Position numbers and translations under genes: made by a program. Source: Hymenopus coronatus (taxonomy: Eukaryota; Arthropoda; Insecta; Mantodea; Hymenopodidae). From it: 64,000 nucleotides of DNA. The DNA lies in assembly GCA_030762935.1 (NCBI GenBank), contig CM060886.1, forward strand, positions 36,627,509 through 36,691,508, given 5' to 3'. Positions 24,576 through 36,036 of the stretch are shown here, in pieces (the stretch's first letter is position 1; each line of letters begins with the position of its first letter). Under the pieces are notes generated by a model. That model had not been told where the DNA came from. It saw only the letters and a list, made by a program, of their open reading frames with translations, and searched no databases.

Positions 24576-24689
24576 TGTTAACGGAAGTGAAGCTACCAAA
24601 AACGGAAAAAAAAAAAAAAAATAAAATAAAAAATAATTAAAAAATAAAACCAAGGAAATTATAGTAGTGTTGTTGCAATAGTCCTGAGT

Positions 24690-26200
24690 ATAAACTACCC
24701 TCCATAAGTTTGGAAACACCAACTGATTATGGCCAATAGCAAGACAATACATTATAAAACCGCATTATATTGGTTTCTGAATGTTTATTAAGGTCAAACA
24801 ATGCATTGGTAAAAATCAACTATGACATTTTAGATTCCTCAAAACATGCATCCTTTGCTTTAATCATTGCCTTATACATGCTCTCGGCATCCGATGGTTT
24901 AATTTTGCGAGGGTCTGTTGGAATTAGTCTCCATTCTTGCTGCAGGGCCTGCCACAAAAAAGTGTACCATTCATGATTCCCCGATTTTGGATCCTCCTGT
25001 CCAACTCATTCCATAGTAGCTCGATTGGGTTACAATATGGGGACTGGGGAGGTCGTTCCATATTTTTTAAAATTTACTGAAACTCTCTAGAGACTTCATA
25101 TAATTCTGACACAAGCGAAATGTATGTTTCGGGTCATTGTCTTGCTTCAATCATACGCAAACCATGTCACTGGAGAATAGCGTGATAGTCCTTTTGGTTC
25201 ATTTTCCCAGATCTCTGACTTTAGTTCCTCCAAAAGATCTCCATACCATCATAGAACTCCCTCCATACTTCACAGTTAGAAGTAGTATACACTGAGGATT
25301 CAAGCGTTCAGGTGTAAACGGCATACAAACTGACGGCGTTTACTTCCAAATATTTCTAACTTGGATTCACAGAGAATGAGACCCTTTTATAATCTCCTGC
25401 TGTTCAATGTTGGTGTATCTTAGCCTATTGACGCCTTTTCTTCATGTAAACAGGACACAATAATGATTTCTTGCTACATAACGCTGGAGGTATTCTGTCA
25501 AGCGTTGTCTCACTGTTGACTCACATACTGGTGAATTCCTAGTTGTGTTTGGATCAGCAGTCAAGTCACGGACAGTTTTAAATACATTCGTAAATATGCT
25601 GGTCGCTACTAAATAGTTTTCCTGGAGTTTTGATATTTTCCTGACTGCTCCTGAGCAAGGGTGATCATCATAGGAGCCTGTGTTCTCAATGTTGGTGTAT
25701 GGTCTTGACGACTCCGCTGATGGAAATCTTCAAATTCTTTGATATTTGTCGGATACGATTGCCTTTTTGGTGTAAAGTGGTTATCTTTACCCATGTTCAT
25801 AAGGTATCTGGCACTTTGGGACCGGCAGCGCCGTAGCCAAGTAGTTAGAGACTCGCCTCTCACTTAGACGGCCCGGGTTCGATCCCAAGTGACCGCATGT
25901 GAGATTTGTGGTGGACAAAGCGGCGCAGGGGCAGGGTTTTATCTGGGTTCTCCGGTTTCCCCCACCATCCCATTCCACCGGTGCTCCATCTTCATTCCTT
26001 TTATCACCAGTGTCATCGCTTGCGGTGCCACAAGTAGTAAAGGCGGGCGTTAAACACTATAAAAGTTAAAAAATTAAATTAGACTTTGGGACCATTTTCA
26101 ATTACTTTCACTGCGTGTCCTGTCTTCATACAAACGGAACTATAACTTAACAGAACTGTAAAAAAGATACTTCTAAACAGTCGTACCGTCTAATGGCACC
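24690..26200 (-). mobile_element. Tc1-like transposon relic containing a SINE
   Basis: The left end reads CTACCCTCCATAAGTTTGGA (24698), like a Tc1 terminal repeat; I found no matching right end. The minus strand encodes RPPQSPYCNPIELLWNELDR (about 24990-25060), the C-terminal D34E block with the Glu kept but the preceding SPD changed to SPY, and a degraded HTH region near 25600-25720 (NTGSYDDHPCSGAVRK). Stops and frameshifts are numerous. It is interrupted at 25824-26082 by SINE-D. Confidence 0.75.
25824..26082 (+). repeat. SINE-D, tRNA-derived, with intact target duplication
   Basis: A 259-bp insert flanked by the 11-bp direct repeat ACTTTGGGACC (25813-25823 and 26083-26093). An A-box-like TAGCCAAGTAGTTAGAGACT and a B box GGGTTCGATCCC identify a tRNA-derived head. 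The body includes TGGGTTCTCCGGTTTCCCCC, and the 3' end is A-rich. Confidence 0.85.
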
Positions 26201-27133
26201 ACCTGGCAGGTTTAGTTGAGCTACTTGGATAGTTTATATAAAACTGAGCAACATCAATACGTACCAATGTGTTTGCATATCTACAACGATTATCTGTACA
26301 ATACTGGCATTATTAATCGTTATTTGAGCATATTATCCTGTATTCTAACCAAAAACTGGCATAGATCACTCCCATCTGCTCCGTGTTTCCAAGCTTACTG
26401 TACGTTCAGAGCACTTCTTCCTATGACATTATGAGACAGAAACAAATCCATGACCTTCGGATCATCAGTTTTTGACGTTACGGAGAAAGCCACAGAACCA
26501 ATTAAACAATTGCTTCTAGAGAGGACTGCAAAACGGAAGAAGGCAGTTAATCGTTGTTCAGTGTCGCACTGTCAGGTGAATTGTTTAGACTGCAGAGATT
26601 TTCATGGTGATATATCCTGAGAACGCGAATATCAAATAGCTGAAATTGATACTTCTATACTCGTGCAGCAGTTTTAAGGAGGCAATTTTGCATCTGACTT
26701 TGCTTTAGCATTGATTTATTTGCATTTTATTCCAATATGTTTAACACCATATAGCTGTGTTATGTTTAGTCGCAGAATAACACGTCTATCTGAAATTGCG
26801 CGTCTACAATCTCTCTATGTGGTGAATGTGATTCTTCCGTTTTTCATTAGCCAAGAGTTTGTATGCATCTTTTAAAACTTGAATTATATCTTTCTGAAGT
26901 TTTTTTTTTTTCACATCTTCTGAGGCTGTGCTTTTAATTTCAGAAACGCTATTTCTACGGGGTTGAGGATGCAGTGTTAAAGTGGTAACGTACTTACAGT
27001 CCAACTGGTCTACTACATAATTTGTCTTTCTTTCTTTCTTTTTTTTTTTTCTCTCTTTTCACTGACAGATTTATGTTCCTCTATACTTTCGAGATGCACG
27101 GGAATAATTGGAACAGGATAAGGAACAATTTTT
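26200..27133. other. Sequence with no recognised feature
   Basis: AT-rich, with short open frames lacking any recognisable domain and a T-rich simple stretch near 27025-27055. Confidence 0.35.
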
Positions 27134-27981
27134 ACTTTCTCTATGTACATCGTGTATAGAGAAGGTATTGCACTCCACCAAAAGATTCGATACCGAGATT
27201 TCACCGGAAATATATGTTTTGGGGTCCCCTGTATCCAAAAAAGTATTTTAAGAAAAAGGTCTGTGTGTGTGTGTGTGTGTGTGTCTGTGTCCGTGAACAC
27301 GATAACTCAAAACCGAAAATTCGGTAAAATACCAAACTTGGTATTTAAGTTTAGTATCTTCCAGGAATACGAAGATTTTGAGAAAAATCCCCCCACCCCA
27401 AACTACCCTTTACATGAACTTTTTTCGAAAATTTTGATTTTCTAAAAAATGGTTCTAACGATTTTGATTAACATATCATATATTAAAGATATTTACCTGA
27501 CAAAAAAAAAGTATATTTTGAATTTTCTGGGAATAGCCTCTGAAGACTACTTTATTATGGATGAATTTTGTATAACTACTAAACCGTAAGAGATGGACAA
27601 AAACTTAACACACAAAAAATGTAGAGCACGTTAAAACACACAATTTATGTTATATACTGTTTTTTCCTGGAGTTGATCGTTTTTGAGATATTCCTTTTTC
27701 TTGGTTTCAGCTTTAAAAACTTATAACTTTTCTCATACAGGAATTTGTCAACTCCTGTCCATACAAACAAAGGAACTTCAGTCACATAGTAAGTAACCAG
27801 CTTTTGAATATCGCTTTAACCTATGCTACTCCCTCATTTCCTTTCTACTTACAAGGAAGAAGGTAATAAGTCTATTTTTGCTAATTTTTCTAGATTAGCA
27901 TGAAATGAATAAAAGATAAGCTTATTAACAATACTTTTTTACAGAGATATAGAGAAAGTCATGTGAATGGAACACATCAGA
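27134..27981 (+). repeat. Helentron-like repeat, near full-length plus copy
   Basis: Starts ACTTTCTCTATGTACATCG, has the GT microsatellite at 27262-27290, and ends TAGAGAAAGTCATGTGAATG then AACACATCAGA before a T-run. No coding capacity. Confidence 0.85.
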
Positions 27982-28019
27982 TTTTTTTTAATCAACCATA
28001 ATTATTGAGTATGTCATTT

Positions 28020-28720
28020 TTCTTGCAAGATGAGGTTGGTTTAGGATTTAGTACACGGGTATAATATAAAGCATTGTCTATAAAAATTACAGATGGTTCA
28101 TCAGGCATTTTAACAATCTTTCTTCAAGCCAAGTTTCGAAAATGTCGGCGTTTATACTACAATGGAAGTGCTTACATTAACCCTTTTTATATGCGACACT
28201 AGAAGGGCATCATTGACAAAACCAAAACGTCCACTACAGCGAATAATGACAATTCATCGCCTTTGGTATCTGATATTCTCACAGCACAATTTTCAGAACC
28301 GACAATCCAGTTTTTTTTATTCAAAATTAAACAACTAAAGAACCACGTTTCATCAAGGTGGACATCGTCATGAAGATCTTAATGCTTCTAGGAAATGATT
28401 TACGGTGCTTCGGCTACGATTGGTTTTTTGGGCCTAATTTATTTAAAACCCGTGCTTAGCAGAAGACGATAAAGTGTGGTAGCCGAGTAAGTAAATTCAT
28501 AATCCGTGTCAGCTGTCTTTTGTCTCATGAATTCTGCTCGAAATTTTAATGTTGGAGATATACTGTCCCTGTAAATAATAATAATAATTAATAAAAACTC
28601 TACGACGAAGCAAGTTTCGATTAAAATCATCGATTCTGTCCAACTGAAATGTATACTTTTTTTTCTCACTAGCAGGAGTTGGAAAGATAATTTCAGCTGA
28701 AAAATGTAAAGCCATAGATG
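28020..28720 (-). mobile_element. IS630/Tc1-superfamily (DDE_3-like) transposase relic
   Basis: Minus-strand pieces in order: FQLDRIDDFNRNLLRRRVF and EFTYSATTLYRLLLSTGFK (HTH region, 28439-28700); HLDETWFFSCLILNKKNWIV (first catalytic Asp, about 28310-28370); INADIFETWLEERL; and MPDEPSVIFIDNALY (second Asp, about 28070). Frameshifts and stops separate them. No ends were identified. It lies between two Helentron-like copies. Confidence 0.7.
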
Positions 28721-28920
28721 GTGGTTAAACTATGAAGCCTGGGTATGAAAGTACTTAGGATAAGGTAAGTCGGCATTGGGTTATATCAGCTCAAAATGGT
28801 TTGAGATATTCTTATGGTTTACTGGGAAACTTGCGAGGCACTTGTGTCGAATTTTTGCTATGCTTTCTCAGTGGTTAGAGCAAAGGACGGAAACCGACAC
28901 AGCCGCGATTGAAATTTATT

Positions 28921-29779
28921 ACTTTCTCTACACGTACTATGTACAGTGTATAGAGAAGGTATTGTATTGCACCCAAAAATTCGATACCGAGATTTCACCG
29001 GAAATATATGTTTTGCGTCCCCCTGAACCCCAAAAAACTCATATTAAGGAAAAGGTCCGTGTGTGTGTGTTGTCTGTGGACAGCATAGCTCAAAAATGAA
29101 AAGGCCGTTAAATACCAGACTTGGTATTTATCATCAAACTATATCGCATCTTCCAAGGATGCGAAGCGAAGATTTGCAAGAAAATCCCCCCACTCCCACA
29201 ACCCTTCACATGGAACATTTTTCGAACATTTGATTTTCTCAAAAATGGCTCTAGCGGTTTTGATTAAAATATTGTATATAAAGATATTTACCTGACAAAT
29301 AAAATGGATACCTTGAATTTTCTGGGAATAGTCTCTGAAGACTACTTTATTCTGGATGAATTTTACGGAATTTTGCAAAAACTGTTAAACCGTAAGAGAT
29401 GAACAAAACCTTACCACACAAAAAATGTAGAGCACGTTAAAACACACAATTTATGTTACATTTTTTTCGTGGAGTTGATCGTTTTTGAGATATTCCTTGT
29501 TATTGGTATCAGCTTTAAAAAGCTTATACTTTTCTCATGCGGGAGTTTGTCAACTCCTGTCCATAGAAACAAAGGAACATCAGTTACATAGCAACAGCTT
29601 TTGACTAATACTTTCGCCTATGCTACTCCTTTATTTCCCTTCTACTTGCATGGAAGCAAATAATAGGATTATTTCTGCTAATTTTTTCTCATTAGCATGA
29701 AGTAAAATGAAGCATAAGCTTTTTAACAATATTTTGTTGCAGAAATGCACAGAAAGTCATGTGAATGGAACACATCAGA
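28921..29779 (+). repeat. Helentron-like repeat, near full-length plus copy
   Basis: Starts ACTTTCTCTACACGTACTAT and ends GTGAATGGAACACATCAGA. The GT-rich position is at 29058-29075. Confidence 0.85.
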
Positions 29780-29784
29780 TTTTT

Positions 29785-30149
29785 AAAATATATTTTATGG
29801 ATTAACCATTTCTGAGATATTTCTTGTTATAGTTTTAAAATTTCCAATACTTATACTTTTCTCAAAAGAACAGTCGTCATTCATTTTTCATTTTATTTCT
29901 TTTTTATTCCTGGCCATGTGAGGAGAAACGAATTTCAATGTCATCAACCATCACACAGCGATCGGCTCTTAAAAGATTTGACTATCGCTTTAGTTTAATG
30001 TATTCCCTTTCCTTTTTACCTACAAAGAAGTAAGTAAAAATACATTTCTGTTAAATTTATCTTGATTATCATGAAGTAGATAGGAAGTACATCTTTAGAA
30101 AGAAAAGCTTTTTGCAAAATAGATAAAGTAATGTGAATTTAATACATTA
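29785..30149 (+). repeat. Helentron-like repeat, 3' half, diverged
   Basis: Contains the AACCATTTCTGAGATATTTC, TTGACTATCGCTTTAG and ATCATGAAGTAGATAG blocks and ends GTAATGTGAATTTAATACAT, directly before the next copy. Confidence 0.65.
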
Positions 30150-30354
30150 TTTTTTACTTTCTTTAGCATACATGTACATATAATGCTAGAGAAAGTATTG
30201 TATTCCACCCAAAAATTCAATGTGGAGATTTCGCCGGAATTAAATGTTTGAGATCCCCTGAGCCCCCCCCCCCCAAATTAAAAAGGTCCTCTGTGCCTGT
30301 CTGTAAGTAGCATAGCTCAAAAACGAAATTAGACCGTTAAATACTAAACCTGGC

Positions 30355-30545
30355 TTTTATTAATTTAATTGTTTTTCACACAAGCCGTGTGTAGGACAAG
30401 AGTTGGATAAGCAGAGTCAGATTTAAAAATTCAATGCCATTGCCGGGCACAGATCTCCAGGGCTCTAGCCGATTACTCTACCACTGAGCTACCATGGCTA
30501 CCTGCTGGCACGACACCAAATTCCTTCACTGACTCATCTCATGTT
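30355..30545 (-). repeat. SINE-E, tRNA-like head
   Basis: Read on the minus strand it has GGTAGCTCAGTGGTAGAGTA, a tRNA-like A-box region, in a unit of about 190 bp inserted between the family's AAATACTAAACCTGG and TTTAGTATCTTC blocks. The B box is degraded, so it is not an intact tRNA gene. Confidence 0.55.
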
Positions 30546-30869
30546 TAGTATCTTCTAAGGATGCGATACGAAGATTTTCAAGAAAATCCCCCCACACAAA
30601 TTATCCTTTACATGGAAACATCTTTGAACATTTTGTTTTTCTCAAAAATGGCTCTAACGATGTTTATTAAAACACCACATATCAAAAGTAAAAAGCATAT
30701 TTTAAATTTTCTGGGAATAGCTTCTGAAAAACTCCTTATTCTGGACGAGTTTTGCAAAATTTTGCACAACGGTTAAACTTTAAGAGAGAGATAAAAACAT
30801 ACCACACAAAAAAGTGTAGATCTCGCTAAAACACACACTTTATAACATGTACCTTTTTCTTATAGAGTT

Positions 30870-31106
30870 ATTATTTTTTTTTTTTATATAAAATACAATA
30901 CCAGAGTCTGATCGGGACTCCGGCACTGTATACCCTACTTTTATTTACTTTTTTTTTTACCTTATTATTACTGTTTTCTTACTTTTACAACACACACACA
31001 TATACACAAACATATAACACCCATGCCCCAGGCGGGACTCGAACCCACGATCCCCAGCGCTACGAAGCACCAAAGCCTTGGCGAGCGCGGCCATGGGGAC
31101 CGGCTG
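30870..31106 (-). repeat. SINE-B, copy 1
   Basis: Minus-strand head GCCGGTCCCCATGGCCGCGC with B box GTGGGTTCGAGTCCCGCC and the terminal AGACTC/GAGTC inverted motif near 30905-30930. Confidence 0.75.
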
Positions 31107-31330
31107 AGTTGAGCGTTTTCGAAATATTTCTTGTTATTGGTTTACATTTTTAACTTTTATCAAACTGGACCATGCAGAGCGAATCCCATCAATTGTTTTA
31201 CAGAGCGATGAGCTTTTAAAAGATTTGACTATCGCTTTAGCTTAATGTATTCCCTTATTTCCCTCCTACTTACATGGAGGAAGTAAGACCAATTCTGCTG
31301 AAGTTTATCTCGATTAACATGAAGTAGTTT

Positions 31331-31534
31331 AAAACATCTTATGTGTTCCATTCACATGACTTTCTCTACATCTCTGCAACAAATTGTAGTTAAAAAGCTT
31401 ATGCTTCTATTTACTTCATGCAAATCAAGAAACATTAGCAGAAATAGTTATATTATTTGCTTCCTTGTAAGTAGAAGCGAAATGAGGGAATACCATAGGT
31501 TAAAATGATAGCCAAAAGCTAGTTGCTCTGTACT
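31331..31534 (-). repeat. Helentron-like repeat, inverted 3'-end fragment
   Basis: Reversed 3' terminus (ATGTGTTCCATTCACATGAC, TTTCTCTACATCTCTGCAAC) wedged between plus copies. Confidence 0.7.
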
Positions 31535-32174
31535 TGATATTTAAGTTTGGTATCTTCTAAGGATGCGACACGAATATTTTTAAGAAAATCCCCCACCACA
31601 ACTATCCTTTGCATGGTAAAATTTTCGAAAATTTTAATTTTCTCAAAACTGGCTCTAACGATTCTGATTAAAATGTCGTATATTAAAGATACTTATATGT
31701 AAAATAAAACGCTTATCTTGAATTTTCTGGGCATAGCCTCTGAAGTCGTCTTTATTCTGGATGAATTTTGCGAAATGTTGCATAACTTTTAAAAGAGATA
31801 GACAAAAACTTACTTAACAAAAAACTCAGAGTACATTAAAACACACAATCTATGTTATATACATTTTTTTTTCGTGGAGTTGACCGTTTTTGAGATATCC
31901 CTTGTTATTGGTTTCAGTTTTAAAATATTTGAATTTTTCTCTTGAACTTTTTCTAGCAAGGCAAAAAAACGTATTTTATCCACATGGCAACCAGCTTTTA
32001 AAAGATTTGACTATCGTTTTAGCCTGGTGTATTCAATGATTTCCCTTGTACTTACAAGAAAGCAATTCTATTAATGTTTATCTCGATTAGCATGAAGTAA
32101 ATAGAAGAATGAGCTTTTTAACAATAATTTGTTACAGAGATGTAGAGAAAGTCATGTGAATGGAAAACATCAGA
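31535..32174 (+). repeat. Helentron-like repeat, plus copy, 5' truncated
   Basis: Enters at the TTTAAGTTTGGTATCTTCTA block and ends GTAGAGAAAGTCATGTGAAT then AACATCAGA. Confidence 0.75.
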
Positions 32175-32179
32175 TTTTT

Positions 32180-32700
32180 AATTTCTCTACACGCACTGTG
32201 TACATAGTGTATAGAGAAGGTATTGTAATGCATCCAAAAATTCGATACCGAGATTTCACCAGAAATACATGTTTTGGGTCCCCCTGAATCCAAAAAAAAA
32301 AAGCATTTTCACAAAAAGATCCGCATGTGTGTGTGCGCGCACGCGCGCGCGTGTGTATGAAGACTACTTTATTCTGGGTGAATTTTACGGAATTTTACAT
32401 AACTGCTAAACTGTAGGAGATGGCCAAAAACTTAACACACAAAAAATGTAGAGCACACTAAAACACACAGTTTATGTTTTGTATATTTTTTTCGTGGAGT
32501 TGATCGTTTTTGACATATTCCTTGTTTTTGGTTTCAGCTTTGAAAAAAATGATACCTTTCTCATACAAATTCCTGTCCATACAAATAAAGGAACTTCAGT
32601 CACATAGCAACCACCTTATGGCTATCAGTTTGATCTATTGTACTCCCTTATTTCCCTTCTACTTACAAGAATTCAGATAATAAGACCCTTCCTGCCATTT
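32180..32700 (+). repeat. Helentron-like repeat, plus copy with internal deletion
   Basis: The 5' end (CTACACGCACTGTGTACATA) reaches the GT/CG microsatellite at 32325-32357, then jumps to the GAAGACTACTTTATTCTGG block. The deletion breakpoint is at the microsatellite. The 3' terminus is truncated. Confidence 0.75.
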
Positions 32701-32705
32701 TTTTT

Positions 32706-33682
32706 ACTTTCTCTATACGTACTATGCACATAGTGTATAGAGAAGGTATTGCATTGTACCCAAAAATTCGATACCGAGATTTCACCCGAAATACATGTTT
32801 TGAGACCACCTGAATCCAGAAAAATCATTTTTTAGAAAAATGTCCGTATGTGTGTCTCTGTGTGTTTGTGTGTCTGTGGGCAGCATAGCTCAAAAACGAA
32901 AAGACCGTTAAATACCAAACCTGATATTTAAGTTCAGTATCTTCCAAGGATGCGACACGAAGGTTTTCAAGAAAATCCCCCCACCCTCAGCTACCCTTCA
33001 CATGGAAAAGTTTTCGAAAATTTTGATTTTCTAAAAAATGACTAATGATTTTGATTAAAATATCACATATTAAAGATATATACTTGACAAATAATATGTA
33101 TATCTTGAATTTTCTGGGAATAGCCTCTGTTTTTTTAAATACTCCTTTTTTTTTTAGTTTAACGTCCTTTAACCTGGTTTGGTCATATCGGACGATGAAT
33201 GAAATTGATGATATGATGCTCAAATGATCTCGGGGTCCATGGAGCTTAAAGTTACTCGACATTCGTCTTCTCAGGATAAGGGAAAACCCCGATAAAAAAC
33301 CTTACCCGGGTAACTCACCCTAAGCGAGATTCGAACTCACGACCTTTTGAACGTGAGGCAGATATGCTACCACCACGCTACCCAGGCGGGCACTCCTTGG
33401 TTTTTGTTTCAGCCATAAAAAAACTTATACTTTTCTCATACAGGCATTTGTCAACTCCTGTCCATACAAACAAAGGAACTTCAGTCACATAGCAACCAGC
33501 TTTTGGCTATCATTTTAACGTATGTTACTCCCTTATTTCGCTTCTACTTACAGGGAAGCAAGTAATAAGACTTTTTCTGCTAATTTTTTCTCACTTAGTA
33601 TGAAGTAAATAGAAGCATAAACTTTTTAACAAAAATTTGTTACACAGATATAGAGAAAGTCATGTGAATGGAACACATCAGA
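32706..33682 (+). repeat. Helentron-like repeat, plus copy with a SINE-C insertion
   Basis: The 5' end begins ACTTTCTCTATACGTACTAT. The copy is interrupted at about 33130-33395 and resumes TTTTTGTTTCAGCC. It ends GAATGGAACACATCAGA. Confidence 0.8.
33150..33395 (-). repeat. SINE-C, best copy
   Basis: Minus-strand tRNA-like head: A-box-like GTAGCGTGGTGGTAGCATAT and B box GTGAGTTCGAATCTCGC. The body includes GGGTGAGTTACCCGGGTAAG and the tail GCTCCATGGACCCCGAGATC. Confidence 0.75.
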
Positions 33683-33689
33683 TTTTTTT

Positions 33690-34324
33690 AAACAGATCTT
33701 ACACATGCTGCTATTTCGCTGAAATCTATTTCATAACATTGAATTCCATTGTCAGTAGGTATCATTTCTTGCATTTTTCGTTGAAATAAAATCTGTGTTG
33801 TCGGGATTACGATTGCGACTGCGCATTGCTGTTGCCACTAATGTTCCGTTCTTCCGCCTTTTCCATCTGCTCATACGCTGTTTCACGGATAGATGTGAGC
33901 AAGCAAGAACTCAGATGTGCTTCCGAGGCAATGAGTTGATGAAATATACTTGTAGACCTTTTGGTTGCAGATGGTTAAGAAGCGACAGAGATAATAATTA
34001 TGAACGGGAATTGCTGTAAATAAGCCAGGGAAGTTGGTACTTTTTGTACATAAGTTACCGGTATTCAATGTCAACTAACGCCTATTACCATTGAGGTACT
34101 GTTAATGGGTAGAAGTAGCCATACTTTCCTGTAGCCATAGTTGACCGCAGGGCGGGTCCCCTTATCCAAACCTAAACGAACACCATTCCAACCATTTTCT
34201 TTTCAAGACGAACTGTGATACTTAGCGTTTTTGGCGTTGACGTTCTACCGTGAGAGGGTCGCAGGTTCGGATTCCGCTATGAGCATGGATGGTTAGTGTT
34301 GAGTGTTGTTTCTGTGTTTTTTTT
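33690..34324. other. Sequence with a tRNA-like B box, otherwise unrecognised
   Basis: Mostly unremarkable. Near 34240-34290 a B-box-like GCAGGTTCGGATTCCGC suggests one more tRNA-derived SINE head, not assigned to a family. Confidence 0.3.
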
Positions 34325-34830
34325 TTATTACCTTTTTATATAAATACAGAGGCTTGTCGGGACTCCGGCGTTGTATTGCTTTCTCCCCCCCCCCCAATTT
34401 TCCCCAACATTTCATTTTGTTTTTCTATTTCATTACCGTTTTTGCTGCTACTATTAGCCGGTCCCCATGGCCGCGCTCGCCAAGGCGTACCGCTTTGGTG
34501 CTTCGTAGCGCTGGGGATCGTGGGTTCAAGTCCCGCCTTGGGCATAGGTGTTATATGTTTGTGTATATGTGTGTGTTGTAAAAGTAAAAAAAAGAGTAAT
34601 AATACGGCAAAACAAGGTAAAAAAAAAGGTAAATAATAATAGGGTATACAGTGCCGGAGTCCCGATCAGACTCCGGTACTGTATTTTAAAAAAAGAAAAA
34701 AAAAGAAAAAAACTACAGATACACATACACACAAAGACCCATGCCAAAGGCGGAACTTGAACCCACAATCCCCTGCGCCACGAAGCACCAAAGCGAAGAC
34801 ACTTTAGCGAGCGGGCCATGGGGTCCGACT
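34325..34830. repeat. Cluster of three SINE-B pieces in alternating orientation
   Basis: 34325-34395 is a reversed tail (TTGTCGGGACTCCGGCGTTG). 34456-34690 is a plus copy: head GCCGGTCCCCATGGCCGCGC, B box GTGGGTTCAAGTCCCGCC, tail with a GTGCCGGAGTC / GACTCCGGTAC hairpin at 34650-34680. 34705-34830 is a reversed head (GGAACTTGAACCCACAATCC). The tails join through A-rich sequence. Confidence 0.75.
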
Positions 34831-34910
34831 GTGTTTGTGTATACTATCTCACCTCCAGATGGTCAAATATGTTACGCCTGAAGTCCGTCCGATATGTAAT
34901 AAAATTAACA

Positions 34911-36003
34911 TTACTTTCTCTATCTTTTCTAAAAAAAAAACTACACTTACAGAAGACTATTCTATCTATAGCATGCTAATCGATATAAACATTACCAGAA
35001 ATTGTATTAGTCTTGCTTCCTTTTAAGTAGAAGGGAAATAAGGGCATACTATAAGCTAAAGCGATAGTCAAATCTTTTAAAAGCTAGTCGCTATGGGACT
35101 ATAGAAATTTGATTCTCTTTGCGTGGCCAAGAGTAAAACAAAAGAGTATGAAACGAAAGATGACTTGAGAAAAGTTTAAGTAATTTAAAACTGAAACAAG
35201 GAATACCTCAGAAACGGTTAACTCGACAAAAAAGTGTATACGGCATAACTTGTTTGTTTTAACAAGATCTAAATTTATGTGTAGTAAGCTTTTGTCTATC
35301 TCTTATGATAGAGTTATACCAAGGCCATCTGAAATGAAGTTGTCTTCAGAGGCTATTTCCAAAAAATTCTAGATATATATTTTGTTTGTCATGAAAATAT
35401 CTAAAACATATGGTATTTTAATAAAAATGACTAGTGCCATTTTAAAACATCAAAATGTTCCATGTAAAGGGTAGTTGGGATGGGGTAGTTTCCTAAAACC
35501 TTCGTATTCTTGGAAGATACTGAACTTAAATGACAAGTTTGACATTTAAGCGACTTTTGTTTTTGAGTTATCGTGTTACATACATTCATACATACACAGT
35601 GGTGTAATGGTTACCATACCCAAGATCGCGGGTTCAAACCTGGCGGAGGATGATGGATTTTTTCGGGTGTAAAAATCCTTAGCATGGCTTCCTTCGGAAG
35701 GGAAGTAAAGCCGTTGGTCCCGTGTCGTAGATTTACGGCACGTAAAAGAACCTCAAGCCTGATAGAGAGGCCTCTGAGCAAAATTACACGGTCTTTCACG
35801 CCCAATATAGAATGGGACGCTGAGAACCATAGCAATTAAAGAGCGTCCATAAATAACACGACATTTACATTTACATACACAAATACATACGGATTTTTTC
35901 AAAAATGCTTTTTTCTGCACTCAGGGGACCTCAAACATGTATTTCCGGTGAAATCTCGACATCTAAATTTTGGGTGCCTACTATGTACATAAAGCAAGTA
36001 AAA
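34911..36003 (-). repeat. Helentron-like repeat, minus copy with a SINE-A insertion
   Basis: Reversed family blocks TAAGCTAAAGCGATAGTCAA, GTTGTCTTCAGAGGCTATTT and TCTTGGAAGATACTGAAC, then SINE-A at 35596-35868, then the 5' part to 36003. Confidence 0.75.
35596..35868 (+). repeat. SINE-A, copy 3
   Basis: Head AGTGGTGTAATGGTTACCAT (A box), B box GCGGGTTCAAACCTGGCG and conserved body. Flanked by a short TACATACACA-like direct repeat (before 35597 and after 35868). Confidence 0.85.
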
Positions 36004-36036
36004 ATATGAGATGAAAAGGTGATGAAAAGAAATAAA

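Larger units (their letters stand above)
30156..31330 (+). repeat. Helentron-like repeat, plus copy with two SINE insertions
   Basis: The 5' hairpin is at 30156 onward (ATACATGTACATATAATGC). The body is interrupted by SINE-E (about 30355-30545) and SINE-B (about 30870-31106), then resumes GAGCGTTTTCGAAATATTTC. The 3' terminus is lost at the junction with the inverted fragment at 31331. Confidence 0.75.

Noticed and set aside
30430..30530. Functional tRNA gene
   Set aside because: The A-box region looks tRNA-like, but the B box is degraded and no cloverleaf closes. It behaves as a SINE inserted in a repeat.
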